DNA from: Cristatella mucedo
Taxonomy: Eukaryota; Bryozoa; Phylactolaemata; Cristatellidae
Length of the DNA stretch: 64,000 bases
NCBI GenBank assembly: GCA_009760855.2
Contig: WPIO01000053.1
Location: forward strand, 1,815,501 to 1,879,500
Direction: 5' to 3'
Each line of letters opens with the position of its first letter. Position 1 is the stretch's first letter. Positions 1 to 11,960 of the stretch are shown in pieces. A program made the position numbers and the translations under genes. The notes below the pieces were generated by a model. That model saw nothing but the letters and a program-made list of their open reading frames with translations. It searched no databases and was not told the DNA's origin.

Positions 1-996
1 GGTGCCAAGTCAGTAAACAACTTAATTTCGCTCAGGCCCCGGGTAAGGGCTAGCTTTAGGCCCTTTATGACAGCCTCGAGTTCAGCCAGATTTAATTCGC
101 TACGTCTGATGGCTTTCTAAGCCGAGAGTCATCATCATCAACAGTCTCCCTTTCAATTCCCAAGCAGGCGCCTATTGCTAAGCTGCTTGAGTCACACCAT
201 ACCTGTCTGCGGGGTGACGAGGGCTCACTCCACACTCGGATACTGGATCCTCTTTTATCAAGCGTCGGCAGATCTACTGAGCCATCCGACGGACGTCCTC
301 TGTAACCTCCTCATCCCACGACAGGTCTTTTGTGGCTCCCTTTACGAAGCTGCTGGCCGGCCGAAGCCATCTGGTAACGGAAAATGGCCCGTCCACACCA
401 CAAATAAATCCTCGCTGCCTCCGGTCGCGCACATAAGTAGCATTTCAACATCGTTATCTCTGCCCCACTTAATTCCCCTTCATGGTCGATGACGGAAGCC
501 CTGGTACGTGACCTCTGGCCAACTTTTCCGAGGGTTTAGCTTCAAGCCTGAACTGTCGTAGGTGATAGATGGCACGCTCGTTCGTGACAAAATCGTTTTT
601 GGCGATTTTCTCGCCACGTATGAGTTTTTGCCTTAGCGAAATCACGCGCCCATAGAAAGCACCTTGTTTACCACGACGGACATTATCTTAGGCCCTACAT
701 TTAATCCAAAGCCTAGCCGAGTAAGGCAGTATTGTCTCCCCTGGTAGGTGACAACCTGGTATCTCCTCAGGGAGGGGTTGACATGAAGCTGTCAATACGC
801 TTTACGAATTTCGATAATGCTAACATTAGTCTAAAATGCGCCACACTTTGTCTTTATTACTCTGAAGCACTGCCATTAGCTGGAGGCCTTCGCATTTCTC
901 GTAGTAGCGCTTCAGCCAGCCAAGTTGGATCCACTCTTGGATTTCCACATCGCAGTCAGCCACAAGTCGGCTGGCAGGCGGTAAGCTTAGACGAAA
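1..996 (-). pseudogene. Ty3/gypsy pol remnant: reverse transcriptase and RNase H
   Basis: Read on the minus strand, this is a decayed LTR-retrotransposon polymerase. Near 830-990 there is a start-of-RT segment (motif like EWIQLGWLKRYYEK, then LMAVLQSNKDKV). Near 640-725 there is the RT palm-type segment LGFGLNVGPKIMSVVV. Near 1-205 there is an RNase H-like segment (VWCDSSSLAIGACLG, then ELEAVIKGLKLAL). Several stops and frame changes separate them, so no functional protein is encoded. The protease remnant lies upstream at 1,026-1,410 and gag beyond it, in the usual gag-PR-RT-RNase H order. The element runs off the left edge of the window. Assignment to Ty3/gypsy is from remembered family motifs; the clade is unresolved. 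Confidence 0.7.
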
Positions 997-1025
997 CCCA
1001 ACGTGGGAGAAGTCAAGCCATCGGC

Positions 1026-1410
1026 CTAACGCCCACTAGACGACCAATTTTCTGTCACCGCCGAAAAGTTTCTGTCGGAAACAATGACGTCGCTTGACAG
1101 TACTTCCATAGCATTGGCCCGGCCATTGAAAGGTGCTACACGGCCGTCAGGGCCTATCACCACGCCTGCCAGCTGCCGCACGACATCCATGCCAAAGAGT
1201 ATATCATACCCCGGTACGATCTCAGATACGAGGCAGACCAGCTCTATTGTCATACCCTGCACAGAGCATGTCATGCCTCAACCCGACCGGGAACGAGCGA
1301 CTGCTCCATTGCACGTAATTACAGGCCGTAACCGGATAAGGCTGTGACGAGGCCACCGATTTTGTCACCATCAACCGAGAGCAGCCAGTATCCAGGAGAG
1401 CCTTCATAAT
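1026..1410 (-). pseudogene. Retropepsin (aspartic protease) remnant of the same LTR element
   Basis: The minus strand encodes the aspartic-protease active-site motif ALLDTGCS near 1,380-1,400. A second reading frame follows with DILFGMDVVRQLAGVVIGP near 1,140-1,200, the typical C-terminal part of a retropepsin domain. The two halves are in different frames, so at least one frameshift has occurred. It lies between the gag remnant (higher coordinates) and the RT remnant (lower coordinates), as expected for a pol gene. Confidence 0.7.
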
Positions 1411-1559
1411 ACGACCTCAGCTGGGAATATTTATAGTTGGCAGTCGAGTTGACCAGCAGGGGAATGCCCCACCGCTGTAACATGGACTTCACGTAGTTTT
1501 TTTGGCTGTGCTTCTGTGCTACGCTCCGGATATATCGCTGCTAGGTGCGAGTCGTCGCC

Positions 1560-2230
1560 TCATACAAAACACAGCCTTCGCTGCCTTTGCAATGAACAGC
1601 AGTCGTGACTTATGTGCCCTTCTATTTTGCAGGCGGAACCATAATGCTTTCGTAGAGTCGGACGTGAGCCTCGAGCTCTCTGTGCCTCAGCAGCAACCAC
1701 ATAGCTCGGCACATGGCAACTCATAAGCGTTCAAGCCTTCTCAACGACCTCCAAAATTGCCATCGTGTCGACCCCACATGCCACGCCTAGCCTCTTACGG
1801 ATATCCTTTGGTACCCTAGTGACGAAAGCGCATTTTAGCAGGTCATCCTTCGCAGCTGCCCTCAACAGTCCAGCCAACCGGGCCGAAATCGATGCCTATA
1901 CTTCCACTGATTACCCATCATGGAGCTTCCGTGCCGTGAGCTCCTTATAAACTTCAAATTTATCCCCCGAAAATGCAGCTACAACAGCCTCTTTTAAAAT
2001 GGTATAGTCTTTCTTTGCTGTCAATCCTTTGGTACACAGCGAACGCTCTGCCAATTGGAAAAAACACACAGGAATGTGTGGCAGTCAGCAACGACAATAC
2101 CTTAATTTATGCCACCAGATCAAACTTTTCAACTCAGCCCTCAAAGTCTCAGCTGCCGTCAAATTGAGTGACGATGTAGCCGAACTTTACGTTCTCCATT
2201 ACGGCCAAAAGAGCTTGTAGTTTGATTTAT
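1560..2230 (-). pseudogene. Gag remnant of the same LTR element
   Basis: The minus strand contains a capsid-like segment near 1,770-1,850 (LKCAFVTRVPKDIRKRLG) and, closer to pol, a damaged CCHC zinc knuckle near 1,595-1,645 (CKIEGHISHDC, first cysteine lost). Stops interrupt the frame. The order capsid, zinc knuckle, protease matches gag-pol of Ty3/gypsy elements. The far boundary and the 5' LTR are not recognisable. From about 2,240 to 2,500 I see no gene or clear repeat. Confidence 0.55.
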
Positions 2231-2509
2231 CGTCACGAATGGCACGGAACCCTAGCCGACGAGCAACCCCACAGGCTTATTACACCTACACACTGAGCAG
2301 GGCGAAGCACGAGTCTCTTTGCCCACTCGCCCACAGGAGTCCCTGACTCCCTTGTCATAACAATCACTAATAGCACGTCCCGGCTGTTTACTTCGAGTTT
2401 GACAGCCCACTCATACAGCGATCAGTGGCAGTGTCATCATTTAAATGAAATAACAGAGACCGGTATAATGAGCCATTTAAATTACTTCCAAACGATCATA
2501 GAAGAAAGC

Positions 2510-3560
2510 TCTTTTGAGATTAAGATCGGGCGAGATGGCTAGCTGTAGAAGCAATCTTCTGAATGAAGCTTTCAAAATGTATGCAGCTTTCGAAAACGAC
2601 ACCTAAGGTTCGAGCAAGTAGTGATGGTCGCACGAAAGCATCACCTTTTAGAAGTGCAAAGCCTTCTAATCCAGCCATAAGTTGGAGTGACCTATGAGCA
2701 GCAGCTCAGTTTTATTTTCATATAGTCTCAAGACATTCGGTGACATCCAAAGCTCATTTTTGGCAAAGCAAACAATTAGTTTAACAGTTGCTGAGGCAGA
2801 TTCCGGGGGTTTAAAAAAAGGCAGCTGAGCATCGCCAGCGTAAAAGTGATATCCCATTTCATGGGCCTTAACCACTTATGTCAGAGGTCGAGCCTAAATA
2901 AAGAACAGCCCGGAACCGACAATGGAAGCTTAAAGGAATCCACAAGTGACGTGTGTCGCGGATTGGACATGACCTCCGGGCGACGTCGATTGAAGACGAT
3001 GAGACAAGAAGCATAATAGAAGTTTAATTTGAACTGTGCCTCGTCCGATAGGTCAATTGTTCTTCTCAATCATTGAAGTAGAATATCGTCATCGATGGCA
3101 TTGAATGCAGCCGATAGGTTTAGCACTGCTGGGCAGTGACATTCCGGTCGTCGTCCTAGCTAGAATGTCACTGTTAACCTGGATGAAAGCAGATTCAGAG
3201 GAGTGCTGCATCTTGAACCCAGATAGGAATTTTTTGACAATTAAATATTTTCACTATGACCAACCAGCTGCTCAGAAAAAGTTACTTTAAGATTTTTTGA
3301 CACGACAGGAAGAAGAAAAACTGGGCGATGGTCTGCAAAGACTCTGGTATCTAATCGAGGCTTTTAAAGTATAGCTTTATCGCCGATTTGAAGGACTTCG
3401 GTACAAACCATTTTTTCCAGAAAGCATTATAAATCTTGGTTATGGCATGGCTATAATCGTCTGCCAGTGAAGACATCAGAATTAACGTTTATGAATCTGA
3501 TTAGCAAAGATACCGAGTTCTGAGGAAAGGTTTCAACCCGTCAAAAAGGCGAAATAGATG
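2510..3560 (-). mobile_element. LINE beta fragment (RT region), minus strand
   Basis: This stretch aligns by eye with the better-preserved LINE beta copy at 18,900-20,274. Shared landmarks, all antisense, include the segment encoding NVLRLYENKTELLLIGH (compare NFLKLNDDKTELLLIGH in the other copy) and the segment around 3,100-3,150. Stops and indels are frequent, so it is a dead copy. From about 3,200 the match becomes patchy. It belongs to the CR1/L2-like group of non-LTR retrotransposons. Confidence 0.65.
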
Positions 3561-3764
3561 CGCAAAGGAAATACGAGCACGTCAAAGGTTAATTCCAGTC
3601 ACACATTCACGCATTTTCAGGTTAAGGCTCTCCGTTAAAATATGGTTCGTTTTTTCTGGACCCAAAAAGCTAAGATGGCTATGATGGCTGCCGGTTAAAT
3701 TACAGATACAGAGCAAACGCTTTAGACAGACTCAAAAATGGAAAACTCAGGTAAAAGAAAAAAA

Positions 3765-4530
3765 TGCTAAAATTTGGGCTTGTTTAGATAAGGATACCAC
3801 GTTCAAGTTGGTCCAAGCACTCGTGACATCCCGTATCGACTTCTGCAACTCACTGCTTACTGGCCTACCAGCATGTGCGATCAGGCGATTGCAGCTGGTG
3901 CAAAACTCTGCAGCTAGGCTTGTCTGTCGTGAGCTTCCCAGTTGCCACATTAATCCACTTCTCGCCCACCTGCACTGGCTACCAGTCAAGCAACGGATTG
4001 ACTTCAAGGTTTTGTCGCTCACCTTTAGAACACTTCATTCTTTAGCTTCAGCCTATCTCTCAGATCGACTCCCCGATCAGGCCAAGCATAGTACAACCTT
4101 CTTTTCGGAATCCAACAGTCTACAAATACCCCGTACTAGCCTTAAATCCTCTGGAGACCGTGCGTTTAGTTCGTATGCTCCCAAAGTCTGGAACTTCCTC
4201 GCGACCTGCGTCAGAACATCCCCTGACCTGACCACATTTAAAAAGAAGAACACACCTATTTTGAACAGGATTTAGTGGGTCCCTGGGATTCGTCCTTCAT
4301 GTGCTTATCGATGCTGGCGCTGTGCATGCTGCCACTAACCACATTTGCATGCTGACCCCGTGCATGTCACCCTAACCATGTTATTCGTTTTGTTCACTTG
4401 TCAAGCATGTTTTTACTCACCACTTCCATTGCATTTCCATTTGTAGTTAATGTAAAGTGCCTAAAGAGATATTCAGTTCTCTGAGGGCGCTTTATCAAGT
4501 GCATTTTTAATATTATTATTATTATTGTTA
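3765..4530 (+). mobile_element. LINE alpha 3' end: RT C-terminus and 3' UTR
   Basis: An open stretch of about 155 codons (3,808-4,275) encodes the C-terminal part of a non-LTR reverse transcriptase: LQLVQNSAARLVCR, HLHWLPVKQRIDFKVL, GDRAFSSYAPKVWN. The 3' UTR follows and ends in the family's signature (a short stem-forming region, then a run of ATT repeats at about 4,508-4,530). This is a 5'-truncated copy, the usual result of incomplete reverse transcription. Confidence 0.85.
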
Positions 4531-4569
4531 TAAAAGGGCATACATTAAAATAAAAATTATTTGGAAGCT

Positions 4570-5490
4570 CTTCGCCCGGGACTGAGGCAGGTGAAGACAA
4601 TAACAGATTCTTTAAGGTTCACCAAGAAAAGCTATTTGATTTCTGTCAGAACTTCAGCTTGGTTGTGCTGTGCAGAGTTAACGTTTCCCTGGTGCGAGAT
4701 TTGATCGCTGTTAAGTTAACCACAGTATATATTCCTGTCATCGTTTGCTTCATTCGAGGGTTTGTGTGATCACGAGTACGCTGTACCTGTACACAAGAGA
4801 GGTGATCAGTGGCTCGCTAATTCAGCCTGACCTTCGAGCTAGCTGGAGCAGCTAGCTGGACCGGCTTTTACCATCGCTTTGATGGCCGACACATAAAATC
4901 TCTGGTGAACTTCGGCCTCTCTCCAGGCCACCTTGCCCTTGGAGCCGTGCTCGCAGGCTGACTGGCCCACTACGAAGCTCTGGAAAAGCAGCCTTTCCAG
5001 ATTCACCTAGCTGCTGCAGAGGAAGCAGCTACCCTTGCACCAGTTTCCTTTTTCGAAGCGTCTTGAGATGGCAGGGCACTAGTCGTCAGCCGCTCCGTTA
5101 AGGAAGGCTTCTGTGTCCTCGTCTAATGGCTCGAGAAAAGCGAGTCCAAATGCAACAGGTTTGATTTTTTCAGGCTTGCCGTGACCTCGGTCAACCTTGC
5201 ACTTTGTGCCGACGTCGCTAAGGAATCGTCAGAACAACACAGTGGAGGCCACAGCAGCCGGTCCCAGGGTGCCGACGCCACAGCTGCCTGACAAGACAGC
5301 AAACACAGTGACTTAATCCAGACGATGCTGATTGATATGGCCGCACTGATCCGTTTCAGAAAAACGGTGCCATTGCATCAAGATTGATTCATTTGGCCGC
5401 TCTCAGCGTTCACTATATTCTCGTTGTTTCCAAAAATGTCGTGCGATTTCCGAGTTCCGCAGCAGAGCCGATCCAATAGTACACGAGAAT
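4570..5490 (+). pseudogene. SMYD4-like pseudogene with large internal deletion
   Basis: Bases 4,570-4,790 match the conserved 5' flank of genes A-D (compare 13,085-13,300). At about 4,800 the sequence jumps straight into the MYND-coding region (compare 14,560 in gene A), so the start codon and about 310 codons are missing. It then follows the coding sequence to about 5,470, equivalent to gene A codon 525, before homology stops. In-frame stops are present, for example within the segment corresponding to GGLAHYEAR. It resembles gene A more than C or D in its last part. No product is expected. It marks an older, eroded member of the array. Confidence 0.8.
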
Positions 5491-5569
5491 AAAAATTTCT
5501 AGAGTACTGTAGTGGAAAGTGGTATTTACAACAAGCCTAGCTTAATAAGTCACTCGCGTGACCCGATTG

Positions 5570-6235
5570 TCCGGCAGCGAGACAGAGCGTCCAGCAGTGA
5601 GGTGATAGCTTTCGGCACCGAGACGACAGGTATCGGCAGTGAAACAGCAGCATCCAGCAGAGAGACGGCAGAGTCCACGAGAGCAAAAGCAGCATCTGGC
5701 AGAGCAACGGCAGCATCCGGCTGAGCGATGGCTGCGTCTGACATAGTGACGGCAGTGTGTAGCACAGCAATGGCAGCCTGCGGCAGAGAGGCGTCTGGAT
5801 GCGAAACGGAAGCGTATGGTGGCCAGACATCAGGGTCCTGCCTCAAGACAGCAAGTCCGGCAGCAAGATGACAGCATCCGGTGGCGAGACGGCAGCGAGA
5901 CAGCAGCTTCCTGCAGTGAGACGGCAGCATCCGGCAGCTAGACTTCGGCGTCCAGCATTGCAACAGCATCATCCACTAGAGCGACGGCAGTGTGAAGCGA
6001 AGAAACGGCAGCGTCCGGCAGTGCAATGGAAGCATCTAGCACAGAGATGGCAGTGTTAAACAGGGAGGCGGCAGCATCCGGCAGTGAAAGCAGCGCTGGG
6101 CAGAGCAGTGGCAGGATCCTGCAGAGCGACCGCAAAGTCCATCAGCAAGAATGCAGTGCCTGGCAGCGTCCGGCAGCGAGACTGCAACGTCCAGCAGCTC
6201 TTGACATAGCGATGGCTGCATGCGGCAGATTGACG
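5570..6235 (+). repeat. Degenerate 21-bp minisatellite (heptad-coding)
   Basis: Imperfect tandem units of 21 bp, typified by GGCAGCATCCGGCAGNGAGAC, occupy about 660 bp. Because 21 is a multiple of three, open frames encode degenerate 7-residue repeats (GSETAAS, SRETAES, TRAKAAS, GRATAAS). Units diverge strongly and carry stops, so protein coding is doubtful. Base composition is clearly more CAG/CGG-rich than the flanks. Confidence 0.8.
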
Positions 6236-6244
6236 GCTGAGTGC

Positions 6245-6425
6245 GAGAGAGAGAGGAGGCTTTGTCTGCCAGAGAGGTGGCTGTGCCTGCCAGAGAGGTG
6301 GCTCCACCTACCAGAGAGTTGGCTCCGCCTTCCAGAGAGTAGGCTGTACAAGCCAGCGAGGTGGCTGTGCCTTCCAGAGCAGTGGCTGGGCCTGCCATAG
6401 CGGTGGCTGTGCCTGCTAGCGAGAT
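6245..6425 (+). repeat. Second 21-bp minisatellite subfamily
   Basis: About eight units of a different 21-bp sequence (type CCAGAGAGGTGGCTGTGCCTG) directly follow the first array. The identical period suggests a common origin with local homogenisation into two subfamilies. Confidence 0.8.
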
Positions 6426-6482
6426 GGCAGCAGCTGGTAAAGCATTGGTAGAGAGCAAGGCAGCGCCCGAGTATAGCGAGTC

Positions 6483-6955
6483 GGCGTAGTGATCTCGGAG
6501 ACGATGGTGGCATGGAGGAAAGCTTCAGATTTAGCTGAAGTGTGTAAAGCGCCCTTAATGGTTGCGGGCGAGACGCTCGCCGAGAAGGCGCACGAGTTGC
6601 TTGCCGACCTGTTGGAGGTAATGACCGAGCAGTAGCAGCAACATATGGTGGAGCACATTGCGGTCACCTCGGTTTCCAAACTGCTGGTGGCAGAGACACG
6701 TGAGGGGCCAGCATACGACATGAGCGAGAAACTTGTCTAGGAGGCGCGAAAGGTTGCATGCCAGGAGACGGAAGGCAATGTTGCAGGAGTGGCCAAAGAA
6801 GCTGCTAGAGGGTTGAGAGCCGTACTGGAGCTGAGGCTCGGTGATGGACTCCGACTCACAGGCGAAGCGAGAGGCTACACTGGATGCAGTTCAGAAGACC
6901 GCGGCCTGTGTTATTGCGAATTCCCGGAAGCCCATTCCGTTTTCTGAGACCGGTC
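6483..6955 (+). pseudogene. Degraded reading frame downstream of the minisatellite
   Basis: In one frame this reads as protein-like sequence (SETMVAWRKASDLAEV, then AEKAHELLADLLEV, then AVTSVSKLLVAETRE, then GNVAGVAKEAARGLRAVLEL) broken by two TAG codons, ending at a TGA near 6,950. The alanine/glutamate-rich, helix-prone composition resembles the heptads encoded by the adjacent 21-bp repeat, so both may be parts of one former gene with an internal repeat. I do not recognise a family. From 6,960 to about 7,460 I see no feature. Confidence 0.35.
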
Positions 6956-7464
6956 CCAAATTGGAGACCTGCAGTACAGTGGAATGACGCGTGGCTTGAC
7001 GTTGTGGCAAGTAATATGATGCACATAGCTGGCAGGTTAGCAAAGGCTGTCCTTTCACTTTCCTCCACCGAGCGGCCTTGGCCTAGCCTCCTTCTAGATG
7101 AGAAGGCAGGGGGCATTCCTTATTATTTCCCTGTGGTTTTTGCCTTGTTTTGTTGTTGCCCTGTTTGATCATGAGATCAAATTTGATAGTAAGAATGAAG
7201 ACGGCGGGCTGACAGTTGCAAACTGGCCCACTGAGCGTCGAATTTAATACAAGTCTTCGAGCCGGCTTCGGTTTTATGCATGGTATCACGTACCTACCGC
7301 TTGGAAAACGTCAAACTGCAGAATCAAGGCGGCTGCTTTAGCTTATCGCTCCAAGAAGAGCAGTCACCTGGATCAGCTTGTTCGGGCTGCAAGAAGTCCT
7401 ACTGCAGAAGGACAGCCAATCGTTCAATCATTTCTTCGAACTAGCAGCAATGAGACAACTCGAT

Positions 7465-9605
7465 CACCGAATTTCGTGCATTGACTGACTTGTCTCTTGT
7501 GGCTCATGTGCATGGCCCTACTGACATCAAGGGTAACACACTAGACCAGATTTTCTCATACAACTGCACTTTTTCATCGCCAATTATTATCAAATCCTGC
7601 TTATCTGACCACGCGCAGATCTCATTCAATCTAAAGTGTGTGCCCACATCCTCCTCTAAAATAACCCGTGAATCGCGAAACGTCAAGACCGTTGACATCG
7701 ATGCTCTCCGTGAGAGAACACCTGCTTCACCTCTGCTGCTCAGTCTTCCCTCTGATCTGTCATCACTAGTAGATAGCTTCAAAACGACACTAGCTGACAC
7801 GCTCGACGAGTTGGCACCTCGGACAAAGTACACTGTGCGCCTCCCCCCAGACGGCCTATGGTTTACCACAGACATTAAACTAGCCAGGTCTACTAAAAGA
7901 AAACTTGAAAAAGCATACACAAGATCACGACTAACTTTCTATCGACAGGCATATGAAGAATACTGTAGGTCGTACCAGTCGAACCTAGCAAAGGCCAAGT
8001 CTAGCTTCTATAGTAACATTGTTGAGTCATAGATGAAAAATCCAAAAATGCTTATGTCGACAAAAAACCATCTCAACAGTTCCCAGATTAACTCCTTACC
8101 TGACGATCCTTGTGACTAGCCAATTGCTTATCTCGATTCCTTGTACAGAAGATAGACAAGATCAGGGAATTCATTCCTGCAATGACAAAAAAACTAGAAG
8201 ACCAGAAAACAACAGGTCCTCTGGACTATATTCCTACTGTCCTGCTCCTACGTTGCATTGATCTGCTGCTTCCATGCATAAGTAACATCATTAATATGTC
8301 GTTTGCCTCAGGTCATGTCCCAGCATCTTTCAAAAAAGCTGTAGTCAGGCCACTTCTCAAGAAAGCGACACTAGACCATAGAACTTAAGCAACTACCGCC
8401 CAGTCTACCTTCTACCATTCCTATCAAAGACACTGGAATGGGTCGTGTCAGACCAGCTGAACTCATATATCGAAACTTCAAAATTTGCTTGTAAGTTTCA
8501 GTCTGGCTTTAGAGCTAAACACTCCACGGAGTCAGTATTGTTTAGGGTATACAACGACCTACTTACGAATTCAGACGAGGGTAGAGTGTCTCTGCTTGTT
8601 TTGCTCGATCTTTCGGCAGCTTTTGATACAATTGATCACAAAGTTCTGCTAGAGCACCTCGCCTCTGGTCGCGCCTGGGCATCGCTAGCTCTGCAGTGGT
8701 TCGACTCCTATCTCTGTGGGAGACTCCAGAGTATTGACGTGAATGACAAATATCATCTGAAGTACCCTTGAAAAATGGCATACCTCAGAGCTCCGTGCTA
8801 GGTCCGATTCTTTTCACGGTTTATACTCTGCCTCTTGCTGATGTGATTGCCAAGCACAATATAGGCTTTTAGTTTTAGGTGGATAAAAACCCAGTTGTTC
8901 CTTAGCTCTGATGCTTCCCAGCCTTCGAGCACCTCAAATTCTGTTAACTCACTTGCCGCTTGCATTGATGACATCTGCACATAGAGGGAAGCAAATTTTA
9001 TATAACTAAACTATAATAAAACTAACTTACTAGTTATGGGCGAACCCAGCGTTATTCAAAGATCAGAAAGGCTGACTCTCAAAATAGCTCAGCTAGCATA
9101 TCTCCTGTTGCATCAGCTCGAAATCTAGGTGTCATATTCCAAAGCGACTACCGTTAGACGATCATATCAGCTCCACAGCCGCATCTGCCTATTTTCAGAT
9201 TCATAACATTGCTAAAACTCGGGCTTGTTTAGATGAGGTTACCGCTTCCAAGTTGGTCCACGCATTCGTGACATCCCGTCTCGACTTTTGCAACTCACTG
9301 CTTACTGGCCTACCAGCATGTGGGATCAGGCGATTGCAGCTGCTGCAAAACTCTGCAGCTTAGCTTATCTGTCGTGAGCGCCCCAATAGCCACATTACTC
9401 CACTTCTCGCCAAGCTACACTGGCTACCAGTCAAGCAACAGATTGACTTCAAAGTTTTGTCGCTCACATTTAGGTCCCGTCATTTTATGGCTCCAGCATA
9501 TCTCTCAGATTTTTTACCCCGTCAGGCCAAGCATTGCACCACCTGCTTTTCGGAATCCAACGTTCAATAAATACCTGGTACAATTCTCAAATCTTTCGGA
9601 GACCG
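7465..9605 (+). mobile_element. LINE alpha copy: endonuclease end, linker and RT, decayed
   Basis: This is the longest LINE alpha copy. Bases 7,481-8,032 encode the end of the endonuclease domain (CLSDHAQISFNLK) and the linker to RT. Bases 8,182-8,771 encode RT motifs (FQSGFRAKHSTES and VLLDLSAAFDTIDH, which carries the first catalytic-region aspartate). Bases 9,170-9,600 carry the C-terminal region. Frameshifts and stops separate the parts, and the second catalytic motif (YADD-type box) is destroyed near 8,870. It breaks off near 9,605 inside the segment equivalent to FGDRAFS, where another C-terminal copy begins. Confidence 0.85.
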
Positions 9606-10418
9606 TGAAACAGCTCCACAGTCAAATCAACCTATTTTGGGCTTCATAACATTGCTAAAATTCGGGCTTTTTAGATAAGAATACCACGTCCAATTTGGTC
9701 TATGCATTCGTGACATCCCGTCTCGACTTCTGAAACTCACTGCTTACTGGCCTACCAGCATTTGCGATCAGGCGACTGCAGCTGCTGCAAAACTCTGCAG
9801 CTAGGCTTGTCTGTCGTGAGCGTAGCAGTTGCCACATTACTCCACTTCTTGCCGACCCGCACTGGCTACAAGTCAAGCAACGGATTCACTTCAAGGTTTT
9901 GTCACGTACTTTTAGGTGCCTTCATTTTATGGCTCCAGCATAATTCTCAGATATACCACCCCATCAGGCTAAGCATCGTACCACCTGCTTTTCGGAATCC
10001 AACAGTCTGGAAATACCTCGTACACAAATTAGATCCTCTGGACACTATGCATTTAGTTCGTATGCTCCCAAAGCCTGGAACTCTCTCCCGATCTGCGTCG
10101 GAACATCCCCTAACCTGACCACATCTAAAAGGAACTTAAAACCACACCTATTTAGGAGAGCACTTAGTGGGTCCCTGTGATTTGTCCTTGATGTGCTTAT
10201 GGGTGCTGACACTGTGCATGCTGCCGCTAATCACATTTGCTTGCTGACCCTGTGCATGTCACCCCTCACCATATTTTTCGTTTTGCTTGTTTTTTAAGCA
10301 TGATTTAACTTACCATTCAATTACATTTCACTTTGCAGGAAATGTAAAGCACCTAGAAAGAGATAAGCTCTCTGAGGGCCCTTTATAAAGTTCATTATTA
10401 ATATTATTTAGTTCTTTT
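9606..10418 (+). mobile_element. LINE alpha C-terminus and 3' UTR, second copy
   Basis: The RT C-terminal region restarts at about 9,606 and repeats the sequence of 9,170-9,600 before running through the 3' UTR to an ATT-type tail at about 10,400-10,415. It is either a separate 5'-truncated insertion or the product of a partial tandem duplication. Stops and missing bases make it nonfunctional. Confidence 0.75.
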
Positions 10419-10419
10419 G

Positions 10420-10680
10420 TACCTAAAGCTTGGAACTCCTCCCGACCTGCGTCAGAAAATCCCTGACCCGACCACATTTAAAAGGAACTTCAAACACTCA
10501 TATTTAGAACAGCCTTTAGTGGGTCCCTGTGATTTGTCCTTCATGTGCTTAAGCATGCTGACACTGTGCATGCTGCCACGAACCACATTTGCATGCTGAC
10601 CCTGTGCATGTCACTCCTAACCATATTATTCATCTTGTTTTTTTTCAAGCATGATTTTACTTACCATTTAATTCATTAGG
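10420..10680 (+). mobile_element. LINE alpha 3' fragment, third copy in tandem
   Basis: Bases 10,425-10,680 again match the last codons of the RT (LPTCVRTSPDLTTFK-type region) and most of the 3' UTR of LINE alpha, cut before the terminal ATT run. It directly abuts the tail of the preceding copy. Confidence 0.65.
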
Positions 10681-10699
10681 GTCAATGGAAAGAACTACT

Positions 10700-11960
10700 T
10701 TTGTTTTCTTACCTCCATTTTCATGCGTTTTATTGACTAAATTTACTCGCCTGATTTGACCGAGAATTAAGAAGCTCCGTCAATGTCCACAGTTGACATG
10801 AATGTTTGCAAAGGCTCTGCCTACGCGGCTGGAGATTGTGGAACACCTTTTCATCACCTGTAAAAGAAAAAGGAGAGTTATTAGCTTCCCCGACAGCTAT
10901 ATGCAAATATATCATAATTTCTATGACTGAAACTGTTAAATAGGCCGAAACGTTTTGTGACCTCGTCATGCAGGTGATGTCTAGTGAACCAGCAGCAGCC
11001 TCTAGTTACTGGCAGGAGCTAAGAAAATGCCATCGAAAACCACTGGCTACTGGAGGAAGGTAGCTATCAGGTGAAAACTGTTTATTAATAAAATGTATGG
11101 TTGAGCAAGATGAAGAGACTAATATTTACTCATTAAAATAAAGACAGGAAATAGAATCGAGGTGATTATGAGAGACGTTGCAGCTCACATCTTGCAACAA
11201 GTTGCACCGTAGTTGGATCACGAAAACAGCCGCATAGACCTGTGATAATACTGGAAATGTTACTGCAATTCTAAGATGAATTTGAACCTGGAATTTTTAT
11301 AGCCGTGACTTCCCGATAGATTCACGCAAGGGAGGCCTTCTTCAGCTCGTTACAAAAGGAGGTTTACAAATAAAGGGGACATGTGCCTCCAGTTCATGAG
11401 ATATTACATGTTTAGATATTGCAATCAATTTTTGCTGTAACTAATGCTGCAAGAACTCTTGCATCTCGTCCGTGTAAGAAAGTTGCTATAAATACACAAC
11501 AACTATGTCTGCAATAGTGTCCGCACATGAAAAACTTCAATTGTAAAGATTATTATCAACCTTGGCTGGAATTGGAGATGCGGCTCGGTAGAGTTTGAAG
11601 ATGGATGAAGGCAAGAAACTAGACACAATTTAAACTGACTACTAAACAAGTGGAACGTTGGAAGCAGGTCATTGGCACCCCGTTGATTTGCATTCGTATT
11701 AGGAATTCAAATCTTAGAAATCCGCATATCAATGTAAAAACGTTGCCCACCAGCGAGTTTGAAGTTTTTCAGATCAGTTCAGTTTCTTGTCCACTTTGAA
11801 TTACTGACGACCTAACACCTGGGGTGATTGGCTTTCAAGGAAACCGGTGGACGTTAATTCAGAGTATATCAAAATAGGCATTAATACTATTTTAGTTTCT
11901 GAAAAAAATTTTCACTATGCAAAAGCAGCCGTGTAAGGAAAATGCAATTCAGCTTTCCTC
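10700..11960 (+). repeat. Old copy of the SMYD4 downstream block
   Basis: This noncoding stretch aligns by eye, with many differences, to 36,380-37,700, 49,440-50,150 and 59,270-60,580, the blocks downstream of genes C, the 47-kb fragment and D. A former array member probably sat to its left and was replaced by LINE copies. On the minus strand two short segments stay open in both this copy and the C copy, each preceded by a possible splice acceptor (see findings). A tRNA B-box-like site lies just beyond, at about 11,985-12,010. Confidence 0.6.

Noticed and set aside
5537-6513. Overlapping open frames on both strands of the minisatellite, cysteine- or leucine-rich
   Set aside because: A 21-bp repeat without stops leaves several frames open automatically; no start context or conservation supports a protein.
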